Shown piece by piece: positions 22,761-35,300 of a DNA stretch of 64,000 nucleotides. How positions within the stretch are numbered: position 1 is the first letter of the stretch; every line of letters starts with the position of its first letter. A program made the translations under genes and the position numbers. Source of the DNA: Microvelia longipes (lineage: Eukaryota > Arthropoda > Insecta > Hemiptera > Veliidae); the NCBI GenBank assembly GCA_018340805.1, contig JACMZG010001863.1, positions 57,899,920-57,963,919 of the forward strand, read 5' to 3'. The notes under the pieces are model-generated. The model searched no databases. It was not told the origin of the DNA and worked only from the letters and a program-made list of their open reading frames with translations.

Positions 22761-24109
22761 AAAAAGAATTTTAAACGAAGTATACATATAATTTAATCAA
22801 AATTGAATATGATTAACATAAAATGATGTAATATAATAATGTAAGCCTGTAGTATGATGAATTGTAACATTTGTTCATCTTATATAGTTCTACATCCGTG
22901 ATAAATTTCCAATATATTTAATCATTTTTGTGTTTTAATTTTTTGAAATGTTTATGTCAGAGAACATTGTAAGAACGACTTAAGATGTCCCATAAACACT
23001 TAAACGATCAAACCAAGTGAAGTCCCGGTCACGTGGTGTAATTGCAAACATGTGCATTACATCTTCTTTGTACCTACGGTTATCGATACTTTAAGAAAAG
23101 AAAAATTGGATTCTTTGAAAATATCTCAGACCATGTGGGTATCACGTAACAACCTTTATATTTAAGTAAAAAAAAAAATAAATGTGATATTATATTTGTT
23201 CTAATAAATTGTAAGCTAAAAAAAGGTTAAGCTTTTTACTTAAAGAAAAAATGCTATTTATAACCGAAAAAAAAAAGAAATGAACGTTAAGCAAAACAAT
23301 AAACACAAACTAACACAAGAACTATTTTACTATAAATAAAAATTACAGTGTAAGGTAAAAAAGATAAAATATTGAAGTACAGCTTAAAAAAATATAGTGA
23401 AAAATTGACTTAAAATAAGTTATTTATCATTGTCATAATGTAGTGTAAAAAGGTCACAGTGTATTGAGAGTCGACATTATAATTCACTGTACGCCAAGAA
23501 GGCTCATACACTTCCCACGCCCATCTACCTTCCATCCCCACTCTACCTAGAGTCATAGATTTCCCCTACTTAACCTACGCCGTCCTAAACCATCACATAC
23601 CGCTAGCCTTGAAACATATATTTTTAACATTTTCTTTTTTACTATACTATATAATACAGGTATAACAATGAGTTTTTTTTTAAATTGACACGAGCTTTAC
23701 TTTATCCCTTTAATACAATGCCATAGGCTTCTGACAAAAATATTCACGTAAATAAATTCCTAGTTTTATTCCAATTAAATTATTTTTAATATGAAGTAAA
23801 ATATTTAACCAACTTATTGTATATTTTTATCTTTTCTATATAACTGTAGAAGTTAAAGGGGACTTTAACACAATAACGATGCACATAAAACAAACGAAAT
23901 GTGAAACTATTTATTTCTTCATTGTCAAAATATAAGCTATTCAAAATACACCACTACCCCACTTAGGCCTTTTTATAGGGTATGTTTTTATGTTATTATT
24001 TTTTTTTAAAAAGTTCCCTACCTTTCTCATTCTTTCTATGAATTGGGAGGAAAATGTTTTATAGAGAAAAAAAATTGAAAACAAAAATAAAAATATTAAT
24101 GCACCAGAC
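22761..24109. other. Non-coding stretch, nothing recognised
   Basis: AT-rich DNA; no gene, RNA gene or repeat family identified. Confidence 0.4.
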
Positions 24110-24139
24110 TTAGGCCCGTATTCAGAATCATTTTAAAAA

Positions 24140-24300
24140 AATCTCTCCTAGGTTGTTCCTAGCCTTCTCCTAGGTTGTTCCTAGCTTTCTCCTAGGCCTA
24201 GCGGTATTCAGAATCAGTTTTTGAAATCTCTCCTAGGTTGTCCCTAGGTTGTTCCTAGCTTCTTCCTAGCCTTCTCCTAGCCTTCTCCTAGCTTTTAAAA
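24140..24300. repeat. Left subterminal array of CCTAGGTTGTTCCTAGC units
   Basis: About nine short units of TCCTAGGTTGTTCCTAGCCT with variants. A second internal ATTCAGAATCA word occurs at about 24204-24218, suggesting the terminus itself was duplicated. Confidence 0.8.
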
Positions 24301-26159
24301 AATCAACCCTAGGAATGATTTTACGTAAATTTATTCGTGCTAAAACGTTAATATAACAATAATAGAATAAAAACTTACATTAGAGTTAATTATAACTTAA
24401 TTTTATCATTTATCTTTACAATAATTTGAACCTCAATTTTACGTAAACAGACATTTTTTGACAACTAGCGCTACCTAGTAGAGAACTGTAAAACTAATAA
24501 TATTGAGATATTCTACAAAAATAAACAAATGATGTGTAAACAAACCTGGCACAGAATAAACTCCCTTAAAATACGTAAATTTGTAATGACAACAAACTTA
24601 TTTATAGTTGCCGATTATTTTAAAGTATATATAATGTGAAAGTGCGTGACCTTGACCCAGTGAAGGTTTGAAACTAGAGAATGATTTGCATTTATTTTCA
24701 CTTATGAAGAAATCATTATATGTCATTAATGCACTATTTAAATGTTTTTACAATAACATAGTTAGTGATAATAAAAACAGGTTAAACTTTCGTAGAGTGT
24801 ATGGGTGCCACATTTTTGAATTGTAAGTTTATAGGAGAAATTATTATACTTGACATAAATAAATCATCATTTATAGGGTTGTTATAACCCTACAGTTGGT
24901 ACTTCCATTTTTCACACTGATCTATAAAGTCATATCACGTAAAGTCAAATTAGTTTACGTAGCAATTAGTTCGTTTTAGGCGTTTTATAAGCGGTTGATA
25001 TTGTGAACAGTTTAAAAACTACAAACAAACAAAATGTACTATATACTTTTCAGTTTTGTTTACCTTTATAAGTTAGCCAATTTACCCGTAATTATTTAGT
25101 TTAGTTTAGAACTTTCCAGTAATAATTATATACTCTAAAATATACTCAGCACTAGTATTATTTTATTTATTTTCTATAAGGTTTCATCAAGTTTATGATA
25201 CTTTCCATTTATAATATTTGATAGCATTTATTGCAAGGTTAGCAATCAAGAAGGCGGTCGCTCAAAACGGGAATTTTCAAAACAGTTAACAGCTCTACTT
25301 CATTCTAGATGGGAATATACAACACTACCACGTTAAGGCAGAGTTTTGAATCCCACATTTTAATGGGGAGATACATCAATAAGTATAATGTTTACTCTAC
25401 CAACATAATGTAAACAATGCTTACTATCCCCGTTATGATTGTTACTTAGCTGATCTTTCTAATCAAATCAGCATTAAACATCTCTGAGTTCATACGTTGT
25501 GAATGTAGAGATCACGATTTTCTTTACGTCGTGAACTGTGTGTATTTTTTATAGTATTCATAAGCCTATTGCTTAGGGAAAAACATTTGTTATAGCTTAA
25601 CAAAAATTAAAAAATGTAAATGGAATGTAACAAATTTGCTTCGGGTTTATAATCGACCATATCAAATATAAATACGTCACGGAAGTTACGTTTTGTTGAA
25701 GAACGTTTCTTTGTTTACATAATAAAGCAATGCTATTGGTCACTTTAGGATCACAAAAAATAAATAATAGGATCCTTTGTTTCATTTTGTTTTGATATGA
25801 GCCAATATGTAATTTGTGACGTCACACTTTCGCGACGATTAACAAAGTGCTCATGAAGAAGATATACAGGGTGGTGCATTTCACCCTGCACTGGTGCATT
25901 TCACCAATACATCACTTTGATTAACTCAGGTTCGTGTGGAGCTATCGCGATAAAATTCGTTACAACCCCATTAAGTTGACAACTGGAAGTTTGAATACCC
26001 AATTATTATTTTGTTAATCGTCTGGTATGTACGGTCATCATATTACCAATATGTGATTTTTTACAGTAACTTTAGAATATATTGGAGCAAACCTTCGCGT
26101 CATATTCTGAACATTTGATACTAATAAAATGAAATTCCGGTAATTTTTTTTGTAATTTT

Positions 26160-26690
26160 CCCGGGGGTGGTACCCCCAAAATTTATAAGGGGACCCGTCC
26201 AAAAAAACATTTTTTACTGGCGCAAAATCCGTTTCAGGACAAAAGAAGTTGTTTGGAGCAAAAAAACAAATTTTTGATTTTTTTGGGGGCAACACCCCCA
26301 AAATTTATAAGGGGGAGCCAACCAAAAAAAAAATTTAATGGCTCAAAATCCGTTTCAGGTCAATAGAATTTGTTTGGAGCAATAAAACAAATTTTTGATT
26401 TTTCTGGGGCAGCACCCCCAAAATTTATAAGGGGTAACCGACCAAAAAAATTTTTTTATTGCCTCAAAATCCGTTTCAGGTCAAAAGAAGTTGTTTGGAG
26501 CAATAAAAAAAATTAGACTTTTTGGGGCAGCACCCCCAAAATGTATAAGGGGAGCCGACCAAAAAAATTGTTTTTATTAGCTCGAAATCCGTTTCAGGTC
26601 AAAAGAAGTTGTTTGGAGCAATAAAAAAATTTGATTTTTTGGGGTCAGCACCCCCAAAATTTATAAGGGGGTGACAACCAAACAATTTTT
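26160..26690. repeat. Internal tandem array, unit about 120 bp
   Basis: Between four and five units, each with CACCCCCAAAATTTATAAGG, GACCAAAAAAA, CTCAAAATCCGTTTCAGGTC and AAAGAAGTTGTTTGGAGCAA. Units differ mainly in A/T run lengths. The 87-codon minus-strand frame over it is not a gene. Confidence 0.85.
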
Positions 26691-26794
26691 CGCCCTGAAC
26701 CACTCTTGTTTACCCAAAACGGATTTTAAGCTCAAAAACAATTATTAAAATAGAAAAAAATGACTAGAGACAATCTAGGGACGATTTAAGGTAC

Positions 26795-27045
26795 CTCTCT
26801 ACCTACCTTGGATCTTCCTAGGTTGTTTCTAGCTTTTTTCCTAGCCTTTTCCTAGAATTTAAGGTGCAAAGTTAGGAAAAGGCTAGGAGAAACCTAGGAG
26901 AGATCTCTTCCTAGCCCTAGGGACGGTTAAAAATGTTCTAAAATGGACACTAAAGCTAGGAAGAAGCTAGGAAAAAGCTAGGAACAACCTAGGAACAACC
27001 TAGGAAGAACCTAGGATAGATTTTTTTTTAAACTTTTGATCATTC
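26795..27045. repeat. Right subterminal array of CCTAGG units, inverted
   Basis: GCTAGGAACAACCTAGGAAC-type units in opposite orientation to the left array, giving the element long repeat-built inverted ends. Part of the array (26815-26855) is in the left-hand orientation, so a local palindrome also exists. Confidence 0.75.
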
Positions 27046-27239
27046 TGAATACGGGCCTTATTCTTTTATATGAATTCAGATAAATTATTATTTTAATTGA
27101 CTTTACTTTAACGATTGTCAACTTTTTTTGTTTTAATTTAATTTGCTTAGAGGGAAACAAAGATTTAGGTGCAGAATCTAACTTTAAACCTTTAAAATGT
27201 TCAAATGTTAAAGACCACAGTATTAAAAACTATGAGTTT

Positions 27240-27480
27240 CGTTTAGGTTAAACTGGTCTAAAAAAAATAAGATAACATGTTATTTTTGCACCTGGGGAGT
27301 AAATAATGGTATTATTTCCTTGAGCCATTAGTTGGTTCCTAAGGCATAGACCGAGGAAACCAAAGTATTTAACTCCCAAGACGAAACCGAGGGATTTATG
27401 ATTAAGACTAAGGAGGTATTTGTGAGAGGAAAGATAGCATTTTACTCCCAAGGTGCTTTCAGGATTTTATCTCCAGACGT
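27240..27480. repeat. Dispersed repeat J, copy 1
   Basis: TTGGTTCCTAAGGCATAGACCGAGGAAACCAAAG-type core, then TTTAACTCC and CCGAGGGATTTATG. The same core lies at the right window edge (63925-64000). The core folds as TTGGTTCC/GGAACCAA around an inner stem that in copy 2 is GGC-GAAA-GCC. Confidence 0.65.
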
Positions 27481-27567
27481 TGACGTCATTTAATTATTGT
27501 TTTATTCTTATTTTCATAGGTTTTGTTGTATTTTATTTTAATTTGTTGTGGTCGGGTACCTCTTAAA

Positions 27568-27690
27568 ACTTTGGGGGGTGTTGCCCCAAACAAGAATAAT
27601 ATTTTATTGCCCTAAACAACTTCTTTTGACCTGAAATATATTTTAAACCAAAAAGATTTTTTTGGCAGGTTCACCATGTATATCGGGGAT
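27568..27690 (-). repeat. Single inverted unit of the 120-bp satellite
   Basis: GGGTGTTGCCCCAAACAA, AACAACTTCTTTTGACCTGAAA and TTTTTTTGGCAGG correspond to the reverse complement of one unit of the array at 26160-26690. It lies outside the Harbinger-like element. Confidence 0.7.
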
Positions 27691-28194
27691 GGTGCCTCTG
27701 GAAGAGTATTACAAAAATTAATCGGTCCCCTGTATAAATTTATAGGATAACACAACCCTAATAAAATGGATATAATTAGCTCTAATACCCCAATAATAGG
27801 AAACGAATTTTATCCCCATGGAAATAAGTAACTTTTTACTCCCAAGGGAGTGGAAAGTAACTTTTTCTCTCATGGGTGTGAAACTTGCTTCTTTACTCCT
27901 ACTAGTCAATAATGTTCTCATTATCCACCGTCTTAAATTTATCAAGCTTTCAACTGTATAATAAGTCTTTTCCAAGGTACATAATTATAACATTATAACA
28001 AAAAATAAACTATTAAATATTAAGAAACATAACACTATCACCTCCAGACAAGCTGTGAGTGTGAGACGAGAAAGACTAGTTAAAGATCTACTTATGAAGG
28101 GCTAACTCTTTTTTTGTTAATCCATTTTAAGTTGACACAATATAATTGTGCGAGAGACACCTAGGAAATGTAACAAGGAAAAAGCAATACTACT

Positions 28195-28285
28195 TAGGAA
28201 CTGTTCCATCATTCGACATTCGTCATCATTGATGGCTCGACATAATGACATGTCCACTCTGTTTCGTTTCGTCTAACTCATCAGG
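28195..28285 (-). repeat. Dispersed repeat D, copy 2
   Basis: Inverted match to 6296-6410: GGAACTGTTCCATCATTCGA, CATTCGTCATCATTGATGGC, TCGACATAATGACATGTCC. Confidence 0.6.
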
Positions 28286-28407
28286 GCCGACATTCACTGA
28301 ATTCAGGCCTGAATTCACTCTGACCTTCAATTAATTCCGAAGAATATAATGTGAAGTATTTAGCGGAGACGAGCGGTGTTCTCTTACCGCCATCATGCTC
28401 TTACCGC

Positions 28408-28414
28408 ACACACA

Positions 28415-28468
<54 letters not shown>
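28408..28468. repeat. (CA)n dinucleotide tract
   Basis: About 60 bp of CA repeat with one TA interruption. Confidence 0.95.
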
Positions 28469-28470
<2 letters not shown>

Positions 28471-28547
28471 ATTTCAACGTTCTACTTAAATCTTATTTAC
28501 CTGAATTTCTTTTGTTTGTTAATACTATCACCTTAGATGCTTAAAAA

Positions 28548-28604
28548 AAATAAATAATAATAATAATAATAAAAAAAAAAATAATAATAAAATAATAATT
28601 AAAA
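28548..28604. repeat. (TAA)n-rich tract
   Basis: TAA repeats interrupted by an A run. Confidence 0.9.
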
Positions 28605-29195
28605 CCTTACTAACTCTACAATTCCTATTATGATTTATTTTCATCATACTAACGTTTCATCTATTTATCTCCAAACTATACTAACTCTTTACTACCTTTT
28701 TTATGGCATATATTTATTTCTTCATTTTCCTTGCCTGCAATTACTTTCCTATTTAAATATTATTATCCTTAATTATTTTCTTTTACTAATCCTAAAGTGG
28801 AAATAAGGATTTAGCTAAACAGATGCTGCTGGTTAACTATGATTAATGTTTTACATTGGATTGGTTTGTATACTATGTTGATTCAGTTAGGGTTTATGCT
28901 TCATGTTTCCTCCAGACTGATTGATTTGGGAAATATATACTTCTGTCTACAAGTATATGAGAAATTTATTATAGACATTGCGGTGCTCTTTATAGCATTG
29001 GAGGTATATAGAGGTTCAGAACTCTTGATATGATATGTAATGATGTAGTTTGATGACCACGTCATCTCCTTGGGCTGGGGGTATTTAATTATTTTCACTT
29101 TATTTAAACTTTTGTTGTGATTATTGTAAAATTGTTATTGTCTGTTTTGAAATAAAGTATGTTCTAAAGGCCTGTAATCAACCTATGGGAATAGG
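28605..29195. other. Non-coding stretch, nothing recognised
   Basis: No recognised gene. Overlapping antisense short frames at 28839-29098 have no family resemblance. Confidence 0.4.
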
Positions 29196-29370
29196 CCGAA
29201 AAAAAACCCATACAGACAAACAGACAACTTTGCGAAAACCACTCAAGAGACCTTAAAACACCTGAAACGGATAATTCCGGTTTCATCCCAGTTTCGGATT
29301 TTTTCGCAAACACAATACTTTTCCTATATACCTACGGTATAAGTGAGGAAAAGTAAAAATTGGATTGATA
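29196..29370 (+). repeat. Dispersed repeat K, fullest copy
   Basis: ACAGACAAACAGACAACTTT, AAAACCACTCAAGAGACCTT, ACACCTGAAACGGATAATTC, CGGTTTC, GCAAACACAATACTTTTCC, then TACCTACGGTATAAGTGAGG and AAAAGTAA. Other copies, all on the same strand, are at 36286, 48770, 55560, 56515 and 58150. It looks like the conserved 3' end of a LINE or of a SINE that borrows it, but no coding part is attached. Confidence 0.7.
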
Positions 29371-30829
29371 AGCAAGAAAGAGCGCATTTAAATGATAATT
29401 CGCCCGGCATGCTCACCTCCGCTCCAGAGTTTCTTATATTTATATTTAAGTTTTATTCTACTGAGGAAAATTTTATTCTACTGTTCAGCATTTGTTTTAC
29501 ATAAAAAATATATTTTTACGCTTAATATGGTCTTGTTTATTTTAAGATGTGTTTCAAGATTTTTCCGAAAACCATATTAGCTATTTATTTCATTCTTACA
29601 ACTTAATTCTGTGCTGTTATATTTTGCTAAATTGCATTATTTTAAGTTGGAAGGCTACACTCGTTTAGAAGATACATTCACATACGTCCATGCTTAGATT
29701 CATTATGTACCTACGGACAAAAAATATTTTTAAATTGGGTGTTAAAACCTGAGCATTTATTTTTGTTTTATTATTGCTAGTAAATAAAATAGTATGTTTA
29801 TTACATAAATTGAGTACCTGTCTAAAAGTAAGAATAAAAAGCAGTAAAGATATTTTTTTAACAAAATTAAGAATAAGAAATTTACTTATGTATTTAATAA
29901 TAAATTTACAAATACACAATAATTAACAGTAACTTTAACCAATAATTAAAAGTAAAATAAAATGAGAAATGTATAAAACTGGAAAGGAAAAATCTTAAAA
30001 AATAAGATTTTTTGCATGGGAAAAAGCTGTTGGGATTAAAATAAATTATGCCATTTGGGTTTAGAGAGACAGAAGAAAAAAACTACAGGGGATTTTACTT
30101 TAGTAGAATAAGAAAATGTGAATTCTAGAACAGGGGTTGGAAAGGAATAGACTGGCTTGCACAGACAAGCCTACAACAGGCGAGAAGGAAATAATTCTTC
30201 CCTCAAACTACAAGACCGAAATATTTCAAATCTCTTCACTAATACCTCAAAGCTTTTCTCCTTCCTTTCAATTCTTTTTTCATCTTTTATAACAATTTTC
30301 ATTATCAATTTTTATTTCATTCTTCTTTTATAATTTATGTGAAAATTTTATTCATCAATTCTTTTCATTTCTCTTTAAATTATATTTGAATTTGCATATA
30401 AAACTATTTTATTAAAAAATATATAATGGTTTGTCTTTGTTTTATTGTTTAAGTTTATTGGATTATTTATTAAAACAAAAATAAATAAATTTAATTAAAG
30501 GTATCAAAGATTTTTTTTATTAAATTGTTAAAATAATTCTAAAAGTATATTTATATAATTATGATGTCTTAATAATTTGGTAAGACAAAATTAAACCTTA
30601 GGAGTCGGTTAAAATAAACTAATTGTATCTGTTAAATAGTTTTGTTGTAATTTATAGTGCGTGAATGTAATTATTGATAGCACAATAATTAATTAAGATG
30701 TTTTAAAAGCTGCCATTATTTAATGAACAAAATCAAAAAGGTTATTTAAAATCTGGCGCGGAGATCCGTAAGCCGGGCGATTGTTGTTTGAAATGAAATG
30801 AAACTTTATTAAGTTTCCGTCATAAGTTT
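29371..30829. other. Non-coding stretch, nothing recognised
   Basis: AT-rich DNA with no gene recognised. Confidence 0.4.
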
Positions 30830-30830
30830 T

Positions 30831-30975
30831 TGAACCTGAGCCGTTAAGTCACAACTTCTTTTTTTTCCCAAAACTTTCATTGAAGATGCACATATTTATT
30901 CGCACTCATTTGAGGCTCTGTTCATGCTGACCTGAAATCCGAAAAAAAAGTTGTGACAGTACTGCTCAGGTCGTA
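30831..30975. mobile_element. Small palindromic MITE-like element
   Basis: Left end ACCTGAGCCGTTAAGTCACA and right end reading, inverted, ACCTGAGCAGTACTGTCACA, both continuing into AACTT and a T run. About 145 bp with no coding sequence. TSD not clear. Confidence 0.6.
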
Positions 30976-31778
30976 TTAATTGATTTGATATTTTTTTATA
31001 AGTTTGCATAACCTTATCAAGTCTATTAATATTGAAACATTGTTTTCTGCAAGTCCATCCTTATTAATTTTAGATCTGGTTTAAAGCCATATTGCATGAC
31101 AGATTTTCTCATTAAAGCATTCTTTATTGAGCTGAAATGCGATAGAGCAAGTAAATGCTTGCTATTTTCTAGCCTTTAGGCAACTAAACATATTAAAACA
31201 TAAAATGAGAACGAAAGCTAGGCTTGTTTATATTAAATTAGCTTTATGCTAATATGTATGAGCATTGAGTTAAATTAGATAAACATAGTCTCCGTGTGCT
31301 GAAGGCTCTCTCACTCGTAGTTATGCTATTTAAAACTGGATGCATTACATGTTTAGGTCATTTAAATAAAATAGAAATAATAATTATCCGGTACGGTGTA
31401 CCTCGGAACTTTTACCCACCCTATTGTACTCGCCTCAAATCCCTATGAGTATGAAAAGGCCTAATATATAATTAAGCATATGTGTCTCGCCCTCAGAAAG
31501 GAATAATCTGCTTTAAACTTAACGCTCACCTCTCCACCACTTGACTTCGTTAAATGATCCTTATCACAACAATATAACAAAAACTATAGAATAAACGGAA
31601 AAAATGGATAGAACAACAAGAGCTTATAGTTAATTTTTTATGCCTAGTTTTTATCCTTGATAAAACAAACTGGGGGCTAATAATAAACACCTTATATGGT
31701 TGATATGAAATTAATGTTGTTCATTTATACGGGTAAAATGTTTTTGTATTCATTAAAAAACCAGAAAATAAATAATAG
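30976..31778. other. Non-coding stretch, nothing recognised
   Basis: No gene or repeat family identified. Confidence 0.4.
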
Positions 31779-32199
31779 TTATTTATGCCATAAGGCTGAG
31801 AAGTGTGTCTTTATGTCACAGCAATCAGATTTACCGACGAGCGAAGCGAGTCGGGAAAAATTGCCAAATAAACACAAGCTTTACAAATAAACACATAAAA
31901 ATTGACAATTAGAACAACTTTTAAAAACGAAAAAATGAGTCTACGAACAAAAACAGAAACAAAATGAACGTTTTTAAAGAAACCTAATAAAGCTTTTACA
32001 CAGATTGTTTTTTGAACACGCTACATTACAGTAATGGCGGCAATATATGAATTACTTTTACGTCCTAGGAGTTTTTTTTACATTCATTACTGTCCTCGGA
32101 GGTGAAAAGTACTAAATAACCTCCTATAACAATATTGATTGGCTTCTCATCCTAAAAACGGTCCAATAAAGTGCTCAATTACGTACTACCTCAAAAAAA
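31779..32199 (-). mobile_element. TIR-like element L, copy A (internally deleted)
   Basis: Reverse complement of much of 48945-49563. Shared words include TTTTTTTGAGGTAGTACGTA at one end, GGATGAGAAGCCAATCA, CATATATTGCCGCCATTACT, and the far-end hairpin arm with CCGACTCGCTTCGCTCGTCG. Relative to copy B the segment that begins with a short open frame (from about 49275 to 49480) is missing. Confidence 0.7.
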
Positions 32200-32945
32200 A
32201 ACAAATTTACCACATAGATAACAAATTAAGATTCTGCAGCCCCTGAAAGGAGACACTGTTAATTTAACGAAGTATTGTGGTACTTATGGCACGTATAACA
32301 TGATATTGAAGGCTGATGTAATTTTATGGATAACTGATGTGATTGCATGTTTTGCTGGTCTCTGAGCCTCTGTTTTCCCAGGCTTTGGCAGCATTGTTTA
32401 GAAGATTTATTAGATAAACGATTTGAACTAAAGGATTAAAATTGTCTAAAAAGGACTCGTACAATTCTTATTGTTCAATATGGACGGACAAGGCGATGTT
32501 ACAATAAAATAAATATTTCCTCGTAATACCCATATTATAGCAAACCTATAGATGACATAAGCTGAGGTACTGAGAGTGTGTACAATGCGAGTTTTATTCT
32601 CAAATATTCTTTCTAAAAAATGAAACAAAAATATAAACTAATAAATAAACTATGATATAGAAATAAAACAAAGAATGTGAAAATAAAAACTTGAATCCCT
32701 ATTAATTAGTTTATGCCCGGAATGGTTAATTGATTTTTTACGTTCATTAATTATAATTTTGTTGATTTGTTAAATAAATAATTGTTCATTCGTTTAGTTA
32801 TAAAATTAAAAGATATAAACGTACAGAGCAATGTGGACGCAATGTCCAAATAGTCACTAAGGGTTACAATAAAGGTTTTATTGTATTTTGTAAACAGAGT
32901 AGAATAACAAAAGTGATGAAATTTATTAATTATTTAATAGTTGAG
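32200..32945. other. Non-coding stretch, nothing recognised
   Basis: No gene or repeat family identified. Confidence 0.4.
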
Positions 32946-33698
32946 AATTATAATATAAACACGGCTAAAGTCAATTGACAGCCGCCAAAATCTCAATACT
33001 TTCAACCCTCTTTTTAACAAAAAAAATCCCTTCTTTTAAGTAACAAAAAAAAATTCCCTACTCTGGCAACACTGTAAGTCAGGTTGTTTTGAATTTTTAT
33101 TATTGTTTTTATTCGATATCGTATTTTATTTTTTAAAAATTATTTATTTTGAGTAGGAATATTTTTGTATCTTATAAATTTATCAACTAAGTGTTGCTTT
33201 GAATTTGTTCGGGAAGTATGAATTAAGTGGAGTTAAAGTTATTAATTACGTAAATCCTTTGATATAGATATAGTTAATATAGTATTGTAATACTGTATAA
33301 ATAAGGAATTTGTTTAAAAAAACAATGGATCATATTTGATCCTGCGCTGTACTCAAATAGCAAGAAATGCTTAAGAATAAGTCAATGTCCAAGCGTGAAA
33401 TATAGGCACTTAGATCATATTACAACTCCGCAATAATTGGGTGAATTGAACAGATTGAAATGAAACGAAACAGATCAATATGCTCAATGAGGGAAATAAA
33501 AGCGACGCGAGGTTACAAATATTTACAACCAGTGTTGCCTTTTTATGATTTTATTTACGAAAAAGGTATTTTTTTGTCCCGAGGTTGGCATGAGGTGGAG
33601 GAGGAAGGAGCGTGGTCGGTCTGAACCAATAGAATTCTTTCCCTCACAGAATTTTGGCGCGCTGTCAATTGATTTTAGCCGTGTGTCGTATTATAGTG
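32946..33698. mobile_element. MITE-like element H, copy 2, with a 236-bp internal difference
   Basis: ACGGCTAAAGTCAATTGACA at the left and GCTGTCAATTGATTTTAGCC at the right form the inverted ends. The body aligns with copy 1 (15064-15566). About 236 bp at 33253-33488 is present here only, between ATTACGTAA and AGGGAA. Either copy 1 was deleted or copy 2 gained an insertion. Confidence 0.7.
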
Positions 33699-34949
33699 TG
33701 GCCTTAACTATATTTTTAGAAGAGACTAGATTTTATTTGATATTTTACTACTTATCATATTCATGTTTAATGGAGCTTCTTCTGTAAGAATGGAACTCTT
33801 ACACAGACAATTTAATACATAACGTCTAGTGGAACGTAGGTAGCATCAAGGAGGCACAAACAAGTACTACTAATATTTTATTAATAATTACGCAAAAACA
33901 AAAATAAAAAATTATGTTTATAAGCTATTATCGTATGGTTAGATAAAGGCAAGTTGAGCCGGAGTTGTTTAATAGTTAAAGGTTTCAGTGGCAAGGGGAT
34001 GACTTCATGTTTTCAAGTTGTTGTAAGTTTTATGTTACAAGTTAATCGAAAACTTTTACCTTTTAGGAGGTTTTCTCGAGTTAACAAGACGCTAGAATTT
34101 CTAACAACTATCCGAGCAACTCCCCTCCCAGATTTACCTACCCTGGAGGGGGAGATTACAACGCAGGAGGGTGACCTCAACAATCTCTACAAAACGTTTT
34201 CACAAAACTTTTCGAATATTGACCTACTGTTTTAGGTTCTTTGCAACAGATCCAAAGTTAACAAAATTATTAAGATTATATTTTTTTCTAAAAAAAACTT
34301 TTACAACAAGATTCCTACTATTTTTAGGATATTTTCAAGAAAAAATCAAGTAAGCATAGATAGGTGTAAATTTACTTATATAGACAAAGTTCAGAAAAAT
34401 TATTTGGAGTAATAAAAATTAAAATAATAAAAATTTATATGGAGCTGGTAATAACTCAACCTTCTTACGACAACTGTCTTAGAAAAAAAAATATTGTCTG
34501 TCTTATCGTAAAAGAATAAATTATTATAAAATGGATGTTAACCGATATATATCTACGGAATACATACCTGTTAAAGATGGCGAACGGGACTGAGTCAATC
34601 TCCATCATAATATCCAGGTTCATTCATGCTAGGCCATATATACAGGACTGAAATGTTGTGCGGGTCTAGCAGCATTGTGTAATGTAGTCTTTGATATTTT
34701 AAAATTATACTAACATTTATTATTGGTAACTCTTTGCCAGTAAATAAAATGCTCCAAACTAGGACTATTTATAAAACTATATCTGACATATGGAAAATTA
34801 TTATTTTGAACATAAACTACGTACTGAAAGGGAAAATTGAACTGAACAAATATATATAGCATTCTTCTTTTTTTATAAAATGTCCATGATTTAGCATTCA
34901 GTTGGTGTCCAAATAAAAACAGTGTTATGAAATGGTGGCCATTATAAAA
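33699..34949. other. Non-coding stretch, one unexplained 93-codon frame
   Basis: The open frame at 33954-34235 (+) starts MSRSCLIVKG and contains PLPDLPTLEGEITTQEGDL. I do not recognise it and see no splice or promoter context to support a gene. Confidence 0.35.
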
Positions 34950-35300
34950 TCGGGTTTGGGGTGTCTCGGAACTTTTCCTCATTACATCGGATTCGCTACG
35001 CTTATCCTCCCAACTTCGGGCTCGCTTCGCTCCTTCTCAGAATATAGAATTCGCCAAATTTATACAGCAACATGTCTTCGACTCGCTTCGCTCGGGCTCA
35101 GATAGTAAAGACGTACGTTTCATTTTCAGCGGTCACCCATACAGCTCTGACCATGCTCAATGCTGATTATTTTTTTGTGGTCCAACAAAAATCATGGACG
35201 AAACTTAGTTTCGCTAAACGTTGAAACGAAACTTTTTTTTGCTTATTTATTAAGTAACGGTATACGCTTGTACCAAATTTAAACTCAGTTGAATAATTTC
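34950..35300 (+). repeat. Dispersed repeat I (GCTTCGCTC family), longest copy
   Basis: GGATTCGCTACGCTTATCCT, GGGCTCGCTTCGCTCCTTCT, CGACTCGCTTCGCTCGGGCT, then GGTCACCCATACAGCTCTGA and CAAATTTAAACTCAG. The sequences flanking the BEL element (41190-41288 and 48413-48600) carry the same words in the same order, showing that BEL inserted into another copy. Confidence 0.6.

Larger units (their letters stand above)
24113..27057. mobile_element. Harbinger-like non-autonomous DNA transposon, 2.9 kb
   Basis: Inverted termini GGCCCGTATTCAGAAT (24113-) and ATTCTGAATACGGGCC (-27057), each flanked by TTA (24110-24112, 27058-27060), which fits the TWA target site of PIF/Harbinger elements. Next to each end lies a run of CCTAGGTTGTTCCTAGC-like units in opposite orientation. 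The interior holds a satellite of about 120 bp (26160-26690) and some 1.8 kb without any recognisable transposase. The superfamily call rests on TSD and terminus only. Confidence 0.65.

Noticed and set aside
26038..26301. 87-codon minus-strand frame (MGVLPPKKSK)
   Set aside because: Lies in the 120-bp satellite; similar frames recur unit by unit and are broken by run-length changes.
28351..28536. 61-codon frame with poly-HT
   Set aside because: Translation of the (CA)n microsatellite.
33954..34235. 93-codon frame starting MSRSCLIVKG
   Set aside because: No recognisable domain, no splice or promoter context; kept only as a note in the stretch description.
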